Counted from the first letter of the stretch, positions 22,207-37,271 are shown. The stretch is 50,308 nt of DNA from Plantago elongata (GCA_036897095.1 JAYMSP010000472.1:1-50308), one strand, 5' to 3'. The notes: generated by a model not told the origin, from the letters alone. Translations and numbers: made by a program.

Positions 22207-24063
22207 TTAACGTTCCGTTTGGTAGGGTTGCGGTGTGGTGAACCACGGTCTTCAAGATGAAATATCACCAATCTTGTTGTTTGCTAGTAAAAAATGGAAA
22301 AAGTAGATTGATGTGGTGCTGCCCAAATTTTTTCCATCTTTGTTCGGTGCCATAATGTGTCATCACCACACCACACCAATCTAAAATACTAGAGAGGTGG
22401 TATTGTGAAATCGGTATGGTATAATGATATTAGGCCACACAAAATGTCCATTTTACCTTTAAAAGTAACAAAAAATTCTACTTATTTAGCAAACGTGTAC
22501 CTCGCTATTTACATAATAACCACTACAGTGTCATTATATTTTTTCATAATAACACCAATTACACAATACCAATCTATTTCTTCCCTCCAATTTATTACTT
22601 ACTTCCCACTAACATTTTCATTTCCCACCAAAAAATTCCATACACCATTTACTCACCTTTCCCAATAAATGTCCCAACCGCCAAAATCAATACACAACAA
22701 GGGTTTATATGGAGTAGTTGATGCTTGAAGATGTGACACCTCTCGAAAAATCACCAAGATCAACTATGTTGGACGAGTATCACATATTGGGTTGTTTATG
22801 TCAATGGTTTCCTTCTTAAATTTTTGGGCGAATTGCATCTATGTTGTTCGATATATGTACTTTGTCAATTAATGGAGTAGTTTTTTTAACTGTACTTGTT
22901 GTAGGACGATCTATGTTTTTTGATTATGTTGGTATTTTTTTGATGTGTCGTTCTATGTTGTTCGATTTGCATCTATATTGTTCGATTTAGTGTTGCTTAT
23001 ATGTTTTTCCTGAATGGGTTTGTCTAAATTAATTTGCTTTCATTATACAAGTACCAAATTTGTTGATTCTTGGTTAATGCATTTTGGGTGAATTGGTTTT
23101 GCTTTAATTTTGGTTGATGAGTTTTTTTGAACATGTTTGATCTTTGATGGCTATATTAGTATTGATTTAAGTAGCTACTAATTTGGGTTAATTAGAATGT
23201 ATTTTAACGTAGTTGAAACTCCCAATATATACATCTTAGGAATATATGTAATTGAAGCAGCTCTATGTCAAATCATCTGCATAAGTATGTGACTAATGAT
23301 ATGATATATAATGACAACTTATTACACTAGAGTTGTAGAATTCCGACTGAGTCGTAAGCGAGCATGTGGTTATAATAAGATTTCAAAGTTGTCTAGCATG
23401 TATGAGTATATCTAATGGCTCACTGAACTAAGTGATACTGATTGCAAAAACCAACTTATAATGAATGCATTTAGTAGGTTGTCTTTCCTTTTGAATGAAA
23501 GGTGTGGAATCACGAACAACAAGTACGTATTTTTAAGTCAGAAGATAGACATAATCTTGAAAGTTTTAGGCCACCACCATAAGAATAGAGCGTGTATGTG
23601 TGTGTTAGCGAGAAAGAGAGATTTTAAGCTTTCCGGTCAAACCATTAGCACATACATCCATGAAGTCCTTGACGCAGTCTTAAGTCTTGTCGACATGTTC
23701 ATTGTGACGCCTAATTTTGTTCTCTCGGATGACACAGAGGACCCATGAAATTTTCAGTGCGTATTAATGTCATCATGTTGCATTCATCCTTTTATGTTTT
23801 GTTAAATATTCATTTTTACAAGATTTATACTTTGTAGGGATGTATTGGTGCATTAGATGGAACACATGTGAATATTGAAATTCCAAGGAAAGACCAACAA
23901 ATGTATAGAAACATAAAGGATATTTTCACCGTGAATATTTTGGTGCTTGTGATCAGGATATCCTCACGAGTTGGGAGGGATCCGCCAGAGATGGAAGAGT
24001 CTCGCGCGAGGCAATAAGCCGACCAAATGAGATAATGGTCCATCAAGGTAAGAACTATCTTAC
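22207..24063 (+). mobile_element. PIF/Harbinger element remnant
   Basis: The left boundary is suggested by TTAACGTTCCGTTTGGTAGGG, a terminus style seen in PIF/Harbinger elements and preceded by TAA/TTA. The transposase pseudogene at 23461-24063 lies inside. The right terminus was not found and may have been lost to the tandem duplication that starts at 24275. The left boundary is an inference. Confidence 0.5.
23461..24063 (+). pseudogene. PIF/Harbinger DDE transposase (DDE_Tnp_4), broken
   Basis: The first exon-like part (23461-23748) encodes a helix-rich N-terminal region with GHHHKNR and SGQTISTYIHEVLDAVL, typical of plant PIF transposases. A TGA follows DDTEDP where the family continues with Arg/Trp-Lys-Phe. 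After a small intron with a TTTGTAG acceptor, GCIGALDGTHV (about 23838-23870) supplies the first catalytic Asp. Near 23935 a one-base loss shifts the frame. The following frame reads SWEGSARDGRV and EAISRPNE, the block around the second catalytic Asp. The final Glu block is missing. The gene cannot make an active enzyme. Confidence 0.85.
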
Positions 24064-24300
24064 CATGTCAAATTATACATACCAACAAGCGTTTGATCTA
24101 TATAATTGCAATATATGTTTATGTGACTTTTGTGAGATTTGATGAATTTTAGATCAAATATGTTTATGTTGGGCTTATGGTATGACTTTGATTCTTTTGC
24201 ATGTACAACTTTTCCTTTTGTATTTACAATAATAGAAACATGACTAATTGGAGTAATCAAATATTTCTACAAACGTGATGAAAAGTACATTATAAGCAAA

Positions 24301-24345
24301 TGTATGTATGTATGTACGTATGTATGTATGTATGTATGTATGTAT
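24301..24345. repeat. (TATG)n microsatellite
   Basis: About 11 units with one TACG variant lie at the start of duplication unit 1. The matching place in unit 2 (26634-26654) is shorter and interrupted. Confidence 0.95.
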
Positions 24346-25392
24346 TATCTAGCAATCTATCTTGTTGCATGTGCGCTTATATTATATGATGAAATTGTCT
24401 TGCACTTTGTGATTTTTTGTAGAACAATTGGTGCATATGTTGTCTATGATACTATAGGAGGATGAAGGTTTTACAACCTTCCCGGTGGGACAACAACATA
24501 TTTGGACGGTTGCATGGCCTGCCTGTGTGCACAACTATGATGTTAGATAGTTTGGTTTGGTTGATACCCTAGCAACAACTACCGAATTTGTCTATTATGA
24601 TTAAAAAAAACAGTGCATGGCCTGGTATACTCACCCATCTACATGGGGCTAATCGGATGTGCATCTAGATGACATGATGTCACTAGCAACCGATGTTGAT
24701 GTGAGACATATGTTCTATACATACATCATGTATGGTAGACTCCGGGCAAAAGTGTTAACCCAGGATGCGAAATACATCAAAAGTGATGTGGGTAGCCTAA
24801 TCACTTACGTGCTCCCGACACAGGTTACATCCCCGCGGGACCTATCAGGAGAATACATTGTTGGAAGAGGTGCACACGAAGCTAGACACGATGCCAAGTC
24901 GATAGATATTTCGTGTAGATCCCTTCCCTCTCAATAACGAACAGTTTCAGAATTTGGTAGATATTCCCAAAATTATTAATCCCTATCGATAGATATTATG
25001 AAGCCTATGTGTATAAATGATACCTTCCCTCTCAATAATGAACATTTTAAGAATTCAGAAACCCTAATTAATTTGTATTCTCTCCCCGTTGTAATGCCAG
25101 AAGAAGAATCACGAGCTCGTTAAGCATGTCGAATCTGAATTCAACGAAGAAGATGAAGAAAGTGGCTCCTCTGATGAAGAAGACACTGAAACGCAAAAAC
25201 CCAAACCCAATTCCAATGATGAATCAGATTAAAAAACTTACAAACCACCTGCTAATTCTCAAAAACCCACCGCTAAAACGTCTGATGTTAGCAAGGATCA
25301 TCAGGGTAAGAAGAAGAAAACCAACGTTGCTTCACCTCTGCCTAAGGATACTAAAGCCAAAAATAATTCTAATCTTATCGCCAGAGATGAGT

Positions 25393-25413
25393 GCCTGAAT
25401 AGTCTATTCAGGC
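25393..25413. repeat. 21-bp near-perfect palindrome
   Basis: GCCTGAATAG-T-CTATTCAGGC has 10-base arms around one base. It lies at the left junction of the foreign DNA in pseudogene copy A and may mark the insertion edge. Confidence 0.6.
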
Positions 25414-26330
25414 GGTCGTTCTGGCAATTTGGTCCTGTCAAAGTTGTAGCCTTCCGCTATCGATGAGTATATTTTAGATAAAGTTTTCTTTTTTGTCTCT
25501 TGCCAAAGTCTTGCCTCATTAGGATCCAAGATAGCTTGGCTCATAGATAGAAGAATTGATGCTGCCGTACTTACTTCCATGTCACTCTTCACAACTTTTT
25601 GTATTTCGATTTTCGTTCCATGATAAGAATTGACGTCAATTGGTATGTATTATCAAATTAATCAACACTCAGTCGTTTGTTTAAGTAACCTAATTTCAAT
25701 CTGCAAACACAACACGAGAAGAGAATAGTATACAACCATGTATATAAACTAATAAAGAACAGTATGTACGAGAAATTGACCAGCAATGGCAACTAAAAGA
25801 TTTAAGGGACAAAAAAGCTCCGAACAACAATCAATTATTTTCCAGGCGCTCCTTTTTTACTCTAACTTGGAATGGACGGTCTCCTTAAGAAAAGAAAAAA
25901 AGACAACTGGAAGCATAAGAATATACTGAGGGGCTTCTTGCTTGTGTGTATGGAGTTCGAACGAAAGAAAAAAAATAACCTGATGAAAGAAATAAAACTT
26001 GTGCTTCAATGGACAAAATATCAAACGGCAATGTCAATTTCCGGGAAACAAAAGAACGACTTCAATTCTTAATTATTCGTTATTACTACTGCCATGCATT
26101 GACATTGGATGTGCAGACCAATATTCTTGTTTAACTATGAGAAAGAAAGAAAAGGGCACTTTATAGCTTTGTGCCGGTTTGTGTCTGTATAATTAGAACT
26201 CTTAAATAAAACTTCAATCTCAATATTTATTAGAGTTCTAAATAAACTCTACTTATTTGGAGTTCTAAATAAATTATGTTTTAGTAAAGGTAATAACTAA
26301 GTTAGATCTTTTTATCTAAGGTAATAACAA
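25395..26330. other. Insertion of unidentified DNA in copy A
   Basis: This separates the two halves of the DUF573 pseudogene copy A and has no counterpart in copy B. A minus-strand frame at 25404-25592 (ILLSMSQAILDPNEARLWQE and more, 62 residues) looks protein-like but was not recognised. A TCTAAATAAA-type repeat is at 26190-26280. No clear termini or target duplication could be assigned. Confidence 0.5.
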
Positions 26331-26766
26331 AAGAACGACTCTAGTGCTTAGTTGCTACTCTTGGTACTGCCAAGAGACCCTTCAAGAAGGTTTGGAGTGA
26401 TGAAGACGAGGTAGTGATTTTTGCAAGGTATGATTGATTACGAGGCGGAGAACAAATCGAACCCTCATGTCGATTGCGAAGCTTTTATTGAGTTTATCAA
26501 GGACAATTTGCAGTTTGTGGATGCCAACAAAGTTCAGTTGCACGATACGATAAGGAGGCTAATTATGAGAAGAGCAAAGATAATGTCTACAAGAGGCCCC
26601 ATGGGAAGGTGATGAAAAGTACATTATAAGCAAATGTATGTATGCATGTATGCATTATCTAGCAATCTATCTTATTGCATGTGCGCTTATATTATATGAT
26701 GAAATTGTCTTGCACTTTGTGATTTTTTGTAGACCAATTGTCGCATATGTTGTCTATGATAATATT

Positions 26767-26783
26767 GGGGGGGGGGGGGGGGG
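26767..26783. repeat. Poly(G) run of 17
   Basis: An uninterrupted G17 sits in duplication unit 2. The homologous place in unit 1 reads ATAGGAGGATGAAGG. Its length may be unreliable in assembly. Confidence 0.9.
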
Positions 26784-27749
26784 AAGGGCTAAAGGATTTA
26801 CAACCTTCCCGGTGGGAAAACAACATATTTGACGGCTGCATGGCCTAACTGTGTGCACAACTGTGATGTTAGACAGTTTGGTGTGGTTGATATCCTAGCA
26901 GCAGCTGCCGAATCCGCCTATTGTGATTAAAAAAAACAGTGCATGGCCTGGTATACTCATCCATCTACATGGGGCTAGTTGGATGTGCATCCAGATGACA
27001 TGATGCCACTAGCAACTGATGTTGATGTGAGACATATGTTCTATACATACAACATGTATGGTAGGCTCTGGGCGAAAGTGTTAACCCAGGATGCGGAATA
27101 CATCAAAAGTGATGTGGGTAGCCTAATCACTTACGTGCTCACGACACATGTTACCTCCCCAAGGGTACTTATTAGGAGAAATACATTGTTGGAAGAGGTT
27201 CACAATAATCTAGACACGATGTCAAGTCGATAGATATTTCGGGTAGATCCCTTCCCTCTCAATAATGAACAGTTTCACAATTCGATAGATATTCACAACA
27301 TTATTAACCACTATCGAATATCAATAGATATTATGAGGTCTATGTGTATAAAGGATCACTTCCCTCTCAATAAAGAACATTTTAAGAATTCAGAAACCCT
27401 AATTAATTCGTATTCTCTCCCCATCACAATGCCGACGCAGAATCACGAGCTCGTTAAGCATGTCGAATCTGAATCCAACGAAGAAGATTGTGAAAGTGGC
27501 TCCTCCGATGAAGAAGACACCGAAAAGCAAAAACCCACATATCCCGTTGCACCCGGTTCCAAAACCGATTCCGATGATGAATCTGATTTATAAATTGACA
27601 AACCACCTGCTAATTCTCAACAACCCACCGCTAGAAGGTCTGATGTTAGCAAGGAGTAGCAGGGTAAGTAGAAGAAAACCAACGTTGCTTCACCTTTGCC
27701 TAAGGATACTAATGCCAAAAAGAATTCTAATTTTGTTGCGGATACTACT

Positions 27750-28587
27750 TGAAATAGTAAATGGACCAGGACTTGACACTTTGAATCACAAACAGACCAC
27801 TTTGTGTGACCGCAACACCGAAAAATAGATTGAACAGTTTTCCAGTGTTTGCAGAACACTGAGTAATTTAACGCAACTAGAAACTTATATAAAATACCTA
27901 TAACAAAATTAACAACGGCATAAGAAGAACACCAAATATAAGTTTCTAGCAGATTATCTATGTCGATAATCCACCGAGCCTCAAGGCGAAATATATCCAC
28001 TATAATAAAAAATGAAAACAAAAACTAGTCTAGTTCGATTCTCTTGAATCTCTCTAGATGCAAACAACTAAGCAAGGTAAAGTACATACTCTACTAGAAA
28101 ACAAACAACCTATTATACGCTGGACAATAGATCGAAACATCTTAGCAAAACTAGACAATAACAAGAACACTTCATAACAGACTATCGGAGCTTGAACTAG
28201 GTATTCTTGATAATTGTCTTCTTCTTCGAGTTCTCTTTATATAGATGTTCGTGGACCATCGTATATTGCCAATCAAACTCTAGAAGGAATGGTGTTACGA
28301 TCATATGAGAAGTCTTCTCCTAGACTTCTACTTGCCATCAAGAGTACTCCTTTCCTTGTAGTCTTCGACTTGCTCTTTACTTCAAGATTATGCTCGATCT
28401 CTTGTCCTAAAACATATGCACAAAATAACCCAACACAGTTATGGAAATAATTAGATATTAGAAAGGTATAAACTATATATTAAATATATTCAAGAATAGA
28501 CATCGCAAGTGTGGCCTTGTATTTGGTGTGTCCGGGACACTGAATATCATTCAGTATTACCAGATCATCCAGAACAACACACTTACA
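27750..28587. mobile_element. Solo LTR, 838 bp, with 5-bp target duplication
   Basis: The insert begins TGAAATAG and ends CTTACA, so it has the TG...CA ends of an LTR. It is flanked by perfect CTACT repeats at 27745-27749 and 28588-28592. It interrupts the DUF573 pseudogene, and joining the flanks with one CTACT keeps the surrounding frame. A TTTATATAGA TATA-like motif is at about 28237. No gag, pol, PBS or PPT is inside, which fits unequal recombination between two LTRs. Confidence 0.85.
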
Positions 28588-28868
28588 CTACTAGCTTAGT
28601 TGCTATTGATGGTACTTCCAATAAACCCTTCCAGAAGGTTTGGAGTGATGAAGACGAGGTAGTGATTTTTGCAAGGTATGGTTGATTACGAGACAGGGAA
28701 CAAAGCAAACCCTTGTGTCGACTGCGAAGCTTTTATTGAGTTTATCAAGGAGGCCTAGTATGAGAAGAGCTACACGATACGATAAGGAGGCCAAGTATGA
28801 GAAGAACAGAGATAAGGTCCACAAGAAGCCCCATGATAAGGTTGTTTATGACTTGTCTCATAAAATTA

Positions 28869-28880
28869 GGGGGGGGGGGG
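28869..28880. repeat. Poly(G) run of 12
   Basis: G12 lies inside pseudogene copy B, between the DUF573 domain and the Lys-rich tract. It adds uncertainty to the reading frame. Confidence 0.9.
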
Positions 28881-29668
28881 TATGAGACTATTCAGGCTGC
28901 TGATAAGGCTAATTTCATTGCCAAGAAGAAGAGGGCGGGCGTGAGGCTGCAATCACGATGAACCTTGATCGATTGGGTTCTAGTTGGATTATGGATTGAG
29001 GATGGAGGATAGGATTTTGCATATTGGAGATGAGTTGTTTGGTGGGAAAAACAATAATGTTGATGAGGCTAGAGAGTGGAAGAGGCTTCGGAAGGAGGAG
29101 ATGAAGATCACCGTTAAGAAACTTGATCTCAAGCGAGATCATGTTAAGTTTATTTTGGACAATTACAACTAGGTAAACCAATGGTTGTTATTAAAAGTTC
29201 AAGTTTTTATGTTTTATCCCTTTTTCATGGGTTCTATAGTTAGTTTATGGTAGTATGTTACCTTTAAATATATATTTCTTGATGATACCATAGTCGAGTG
29301 GATCAAGCTATGGAAGCAAGTTCGTGCCCAATACACATTCTTCTTATTAATATTATTATTAACCCAAAAAAGAAGAAGCTAGAGACGAGGAAAGCTATGT
29401 CATTTGAGGATAAGGGATTGGCTGAGAAGATAGGAACCAGATGGTATTTATCTGATAATTGCATTCAAAACCTATCTTGCAGGAACTCATCATACACTAA
29501 GCCCATCATGTCACCATGTAATAACTCATATGGAGAAGCTTGTGGATGCCAATGAGGATGTTGATGTTGACATGAACGAAGCCTAGTGAGTATGTTGGAG
29601 ATCTTAAGATGGGTTGGATGCTTAGTTAACTTGTTATGTTATTAATATCTAAGTTCAAACAATTATAT

Positions 29669-31260
29669 TTAGGGTGTGCAGAAAATCAAGATTAAAAAAT
29701 TTGAAAAACCGACCCAAACTGATACGATCCGGTGTCTCCGAATCAGATCAGGTATTAAACTTTTTTTAGATTTTCGATTTCAGATTAGATCAGAAATTTA
29801 CCCCTACTGCTAAGCCAAAAAACATTTGTAGTTGTAACACTTTTACTTCACCGCTTCACTCTAGTTACCCCTAACCAACCGTGATTTCTTATTTCAAATT
29901 CTCATGCAACCACTCTTTCACCTCTTCGCTCTTCCGCCGTTTCACCTCCACACCACAACGAGATGTCCTCCATCTCCAACCACCTCCATACAACCATCTC
30001 GCTCCAAGTTCTGCACGCTCCAAACTCACGTCGTCTGTTGCTCGTCCATTTTCTTCACTCTTCCTCGCGTCGTTTGGTGAGTATTTCCGAATTGTTTTGG
30101 TTGGTATCTTCTCAACAAGTCTATTTCACCTATTAATCATTCTTTCATGTTCGGTTTGTTATAAAGATAAAGATTCTGGTTGTTGAAGACTGGTTCTGAT
30201 TTTTGAGACTGTGAGATGTGGTTTCTTCTCTCTTTACAAGATCAGTAAATGATCGATTTGTTTTCTACTTGTCTTATTCCCTCTTTTGATCAAACTTATT
30301 TTATTTTCTTAGTATTTCGAGTTATGTAAATTTAAAATGATGTTGTTACTGTTATCCAGGATGAGTACCTCATCAGAATGTGTCGATATGGTGGATTTGG
30401 AGGGACAAACATAGAGCAATGACTGTGGCTGATGAACCTATCGAGCCTACGTACAGTTGAAGCAAAGGAAAATCCAAAGGTAGATCGATCATTTAACTAC
30501 ACGCAATATCCTAATCCAAAGCAAAAATAGAAGAAGAGGATGTCATTTTCGCTAATAACTCCAACTTTTTGGTCCACGTCAGCAAGTTTGGATACCACAT
30601 CATACAAAGTTGACTTTTGGGATGTAATTAGAATTTGAGCCCTCTGTCAATTTTAGGACTACTTGTAAATTAAGGCAATCTAGGGAGATTCTTGAAATAA
30701 GGGTCAATTTAAGGGGTAGTTGATGTAATTTTTTCATTTTTAAAGATGTTTTTGAGAGATATAAGATTGAAGATTCTTTGATACGTGTTGATTTTACCGA
30801 GGTAGGTTCAAAGACTTATCGTACTGATTATAATTGGGAATTTGCATCTCTTACAATTTATACTTTTCATGGAGTGGACTAAGGGTCCTAATTTTGTATT
30901 TGAGACTAGTGGTTGTAAAGATTAAAGTCAAATTTGACAAGTATTGTGGATTGGAACAATGAAGACCTAAGTTGATTTTTCATGTTGCTAGCTTGCTTGA
31001 TCCTCGTTAAAAGTTGAAATTTTTAAAAGCATGTTTAGCACATATGTTTGGTGTTAGTATTGGAGAGTCGTTGGCTGATTAGTTAATGGATACTATAGAG
31101 ACTTTTACAACAAGATCCAATCAACTATAGGGACCGTTGAGGCACGTACTGAGTTGGAGAACTACATGGTTGTCAATAAGATTATACACGATGATTTTGA
31201 GTCAATAGATTATAAAATAATTCAATGGTGAAATGATCATAAGAGGGTCAGTTCGGAGGA
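29669..31260 (+). mobile_element. hAT transposon remnant with decayed transposase
   Basis: The frame around 30925-31080 reads VKFDKYCGL, then after a break KLIFHVASLLDPR, KLKFLKACLAHMFGVSI. This matches the RNase-H-like region of plant hAT transposases (DUF4413 region: KFDKYW...DPRYKLKY). Upstream, 30745-30850 reads FERYKIEDSLIRVDF and NWEFAS, also hAT-like but weaker. Several stops and shifts are present. TAGGGTGTGCA near 29669 resembles a hAT terminus, but no right terminus or 8-bp duplication was found. The C-terminal dimerisation motif was not seen. Confidence 0.6.
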
Positions 31261-31847
31261 GGAATATGAACTTGTTCTAAGAGACTGAAAATGGTAACTT
31301 CAACTCTTTATGAAATTCTTTTCTTTGTTATCTAACATTATTAATTGCTTTGACACTTTTGCAGATTTGAAAATAACGGATGAAGAACCTACCACAGTTG
31401 AATGATTAGTACCTACGCAAAATAAGTTGGTTATCACTTATTCACTTATAGTTTTTTAAAGTTTGCATATAATCTATTTTTGAACTTGCATCTTAGTTCA
31501 TTTTTCTTATTGCAATACTTGCATAGTTGCATTGATAGGTGTTGATGTTGCTGGAATAACTTGTTGGTTGTTGTTTACGTGTTGCTAATGTTATGTATAT
31601 CTTTGTTTTTATCTTGTGTATGCTAGAAATTTGTTGCTCTTGTGTTGTTGTGTATGCTGGAGATCTGGAAATTTTATTGAAATTTGTTGAACTCTTTATT
31701 TTATTTTGGATGTAAAGTAATTTGAATTTGTGTTTGTTATTATGAACTTAAAGTTCTTGTGTTTGTTATTGTGAACTTATACCTTGAATTCGGGAATTTT
31801 ATGTGACGTTTCATTCGGATGGAGCATGACTATCTTGTTAATTTTTG

Positions 31848-31929
31848 ACTTTTTTTTTAACAGTTAAAGGGTGACTCGAACCCCGACTTATTGGTTGGAG
31901 GTGAAGCATTTCACCAAGTGAGTGGCGCT
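31848..31929 (-). mobile_element. tRNA-derived SINE-like copy, second member
   Basis: On the minus strand it reads ACTCACTTGGTG (A-box-like), AACCAATAAGTCGGGG, then GTTCGAGTCACCC (intact B box) and a TTTAACTG-A(9) tail. It matches the copy in LOG intron 5 over its length and is better preserved at the B box. Confidence 0.6.
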
Positions 31930-33523
31930 TTGTTTTCATCTTGTTAATTTTTGTTAAGTTTGGATTTTAATTGATAAGTTCATTTAAGTTTCTATTTTTT
32001 TTGTTGGTTGGTTTGTGGACATTTTTCGTTTTTTAAAAAATTGATTGTTATGTTTTTTGACTTTTTTGAATTAAATCTAGAAAAATATTCGGTCCAAGTG
32101 ATAGTTGATTTTCGTTTTCATTTATGTCCTCAAAAGAAAATTGTATATTTGTCTTGGAATGGATCTGTAATTCTAAAAATTATCGTGAATCGTGTTGGCT
32201 ATGTATAAGATATTATCCATATATCATAGTGGATTACTAAACTACATCTATGTTCAACAAATTGACACTCACGAAAGTGCAGATATCATTAAATCAAAAT
32301 CTTACAAAAACATTTGTTCTCTACATTCTAAAAGAGAACTACTCAAAGATAGTTGTTGCACCAATTGATTTTGACTAATTGAATTAATTTTGACTCTAAA
32401 TTTCATATATAAAAAATAAAATTAAAGAAAAAAAATGAAGAAGGTAGTTGTTCATATCTCCCACTACTCTCCACCTATTATATTCATCATATATTATATT
32501 TTTAAAATAACTCATACAATAAATATTATAATTGAATTTATTATTAAATATAAACATATTTAATTTTAATACGGGAATGTTGATTTACTTTTAGTTTCTC
32601 CTAATTTATCCCAGTGAGTTTGAGCGATTTATTATGGAGCTACCGGTCTTGGACGAGAGTTTGAGAAATTTTATTTAGGTTGCATTGTTATGAAATAGGA
32701 GTTTCATTAGTGGTGGACGGGAATTTGGGATATAGAAAGTGGAATTGAGAATATGCGCGAGAAACACGAGTTTCTCCACGAGGACACAAATTTATTTGGA
32801 CTAGTCCACACACAACATTGTTTGGTCCGCCTCTGATGGTATATGTATTATATAGGAGTTGGAATCGCCAGCTTTTATAAATGACAGATCGATTTATTAC
32901 AACATTATAACAAAACAATTTCCACTTCATCTTGGGAGTACCTTACCCTTGTAATGGCTCTATTTAAGTTTGATTTTCAGTTTTATAAACTTTTTCACAC
33001 TATTAACTAATAAAATAATTATTATACGAATATAAAAAAATTATTATGTAAACGCGTAACTTTTCAAACCAGCTAAGTATTTTCAGCTAGTTTTAATAAA
33101 TAATTTTTATCCTTTTGAATTTGGTTGTACACTAATAAGCTAAAGACAGAATGAGATGGAGTAAAAGACAATGTAATTAACGACGACTTAATTAAGAAAG
33201 CAGATCAAAGCCAGCTAATTATTAGTCCCGTCCGGTGATCCGATCCATTGATTACAACACAACAGCTCTTCCCTTCCTACTTAAACAACACCGACAAGAT
33301 TGTTATCTCTGAGATAGTAATTGTTACAACCACCACAAATCATCGTTAGTGCTAATTAATCTCACCATCGGTTACAAGATCAAAACCAAGTTAGTTACAA
33401 CTTTCAAGTCCAACTGTTTTGCTTTTGTTCAATTTCAAATTCAACTTGACACAATCACATCCACTTATCACTCAACCAATATAGTGAGTTTGTTGAATTC
33501 ACGGATTTCTCCACACCCCAACA
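31930..33523. other. Intergenic region and HXK promoter
   Basis: No gene was recognised. The last 250 bp upstream of 33524 are presumed hexokinase promoter and leader. No unambiguous TATA box was seen. Confidence 0.4.
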
Positions 33524-36811
<3,288 letters not shown>

Positions 36812-37271
36812 TTGATATTCACACAAACACTGATTGATACCCTGTCGATTTGATGAAGCCGGTATCAAATTTGTTATATAATCCTGTCAATAGGTTAGAG
36901 CAACTGGGGATTCTGAATAACTTGGAAAATTTTGCGATAAGATACTATTCTGAATATGCTGTAAAGAATCTACATATTCCTGGTCCACAACAAAATCTTC
37001 ATCTATTCTCTCTATTGAGAACAAACTCTATATTCTCCTATCTCAGCCACATTCAATACTGTGCTGGAACATTTGACAAATAAATCTTTGATCTACTCAT
37101 CAACAGTAAGAAACAACTGAAAGTTCTGCGTTCACTAAAGTCACTTTTTCTATCGCATTATGCGCTATCTATTTAACCATTTGCACTGTTATCTTCACAT
37201 TGCAAAGAAGCCCATGGCAAGACTTGCTAAGATGCCATGCACTGGGATGCACATACCAGATGGATCATATG
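36812..37271. other. Convergent intergenic region, HXK and unknown gene
   Basis: The 460 bp hold both 3' untranslated regions. AATAAA occurs just after 37078 in the HXK sense (AAATAAATC), a possible poly(A) signal. Short ORFs here are not credible. Confidence 0.45.

Larger units (their letters stand above)
24275..26608. repeat. Tandem duplication, unit 1 (2334 bp)
   Basis: The sequence starting GTGATGAAAAGTACATTAT at 24275 recurs at 26609 and stays alignable. Shared parts include a TATG microsatellite, TTGCATGTGCGCTTATATTA, a GATGTTGATGTGAGACATAT block and the DUF573-like gene start. Unit 1 ends inside the DUF573 region at AAG/GTGATG. Unit 2 continues there as AAGGTTGTT, so the junction has AAGGT microhomology. 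Each unit has a different later insertion. Confidence 0.85.
25094..26611 (+). pseudogene. GeBP/Storekeeper-like (DUF573) gene, copy A, broken and interrupted
   Basis: The ATG at 25094 is followed after nine codons by a stop, because of a one-base insertion relative to copy B. Past that shift the acidic Ser/Glu/Asp tract and the Lys/Pro-rich tract (to about 25390) match copy B and the N-terminal style of Storekeeper/GeBP proteins. About 0.9 kb of unrelated DNA (roughly 25395-26330) intervenes. Then RPFKKVWSDEDEVVI (about 26378) starts the DUF573 DNA-binding domain. A further one-base shift leads to GMIDYEAENK...FIEFIKDNLQFVDANKVQL. The copy stops at the duplication junction, so the C-terminal leucine-zipper-like part is absent. 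GeBP/STK proteins are plant nuclear DNA-binding regulators. This copy is non-functional as read. Confidence 0.75.
26609..28834. repeat. Tandem duplication, unit 2
   Basis: This is the second copy of the unit starting GTGATGAAAAGTACATTAT. Alignable blocks include 26663-26760, 26800-27240 and 27340-27740, then 28593-28834 after the solo LTR. Unit 2 has the only copy that continues to the 3' end of the DUF573-like gene. Confidence 0.85.
27430..29172 (+). pseudogene. GeBP/Storekeeper-like (DUF573) gene, copy B, split by a solo LTR
   Basis: The ATG at 27430 opens a frame with an acidic Ser-rich tract (ESGSSDEEDTEKQKP). It ends at TAA near 27593, and similarity continues in frame past that stop to about 27744. 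An 838-bp solo LTR follows (27750-28587). The gene resumes with KPFQKVWSDEDEVVI (about 28626), carries the same one-base shift as copy A, and then has a local rearrangement in the DUF573 domain. A poly(G) run (28869-28880) precedes a Lys-rich region and the C-terminal helix EWKRLRKEEMKITVKKLDLK, ending at TAG (29172). This C-terminal helix is the zipper-like segment expected in the family. Shared damage with copy A suggests decay began before duplication. Confidence 0.75.

Noticed and set aside
26767..26783. G17 as a functional G-quadruplex
   Set aside because: It lies in pseudogene DNA, is absent from the sister copy, and long homopolymers are prone to length errors.
29298..29555. An 85-residue protein downstream of DUF573 copy B
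   Set aside because: Low-complexity start, no recognised domain, and located in decayed transposon surroundings.
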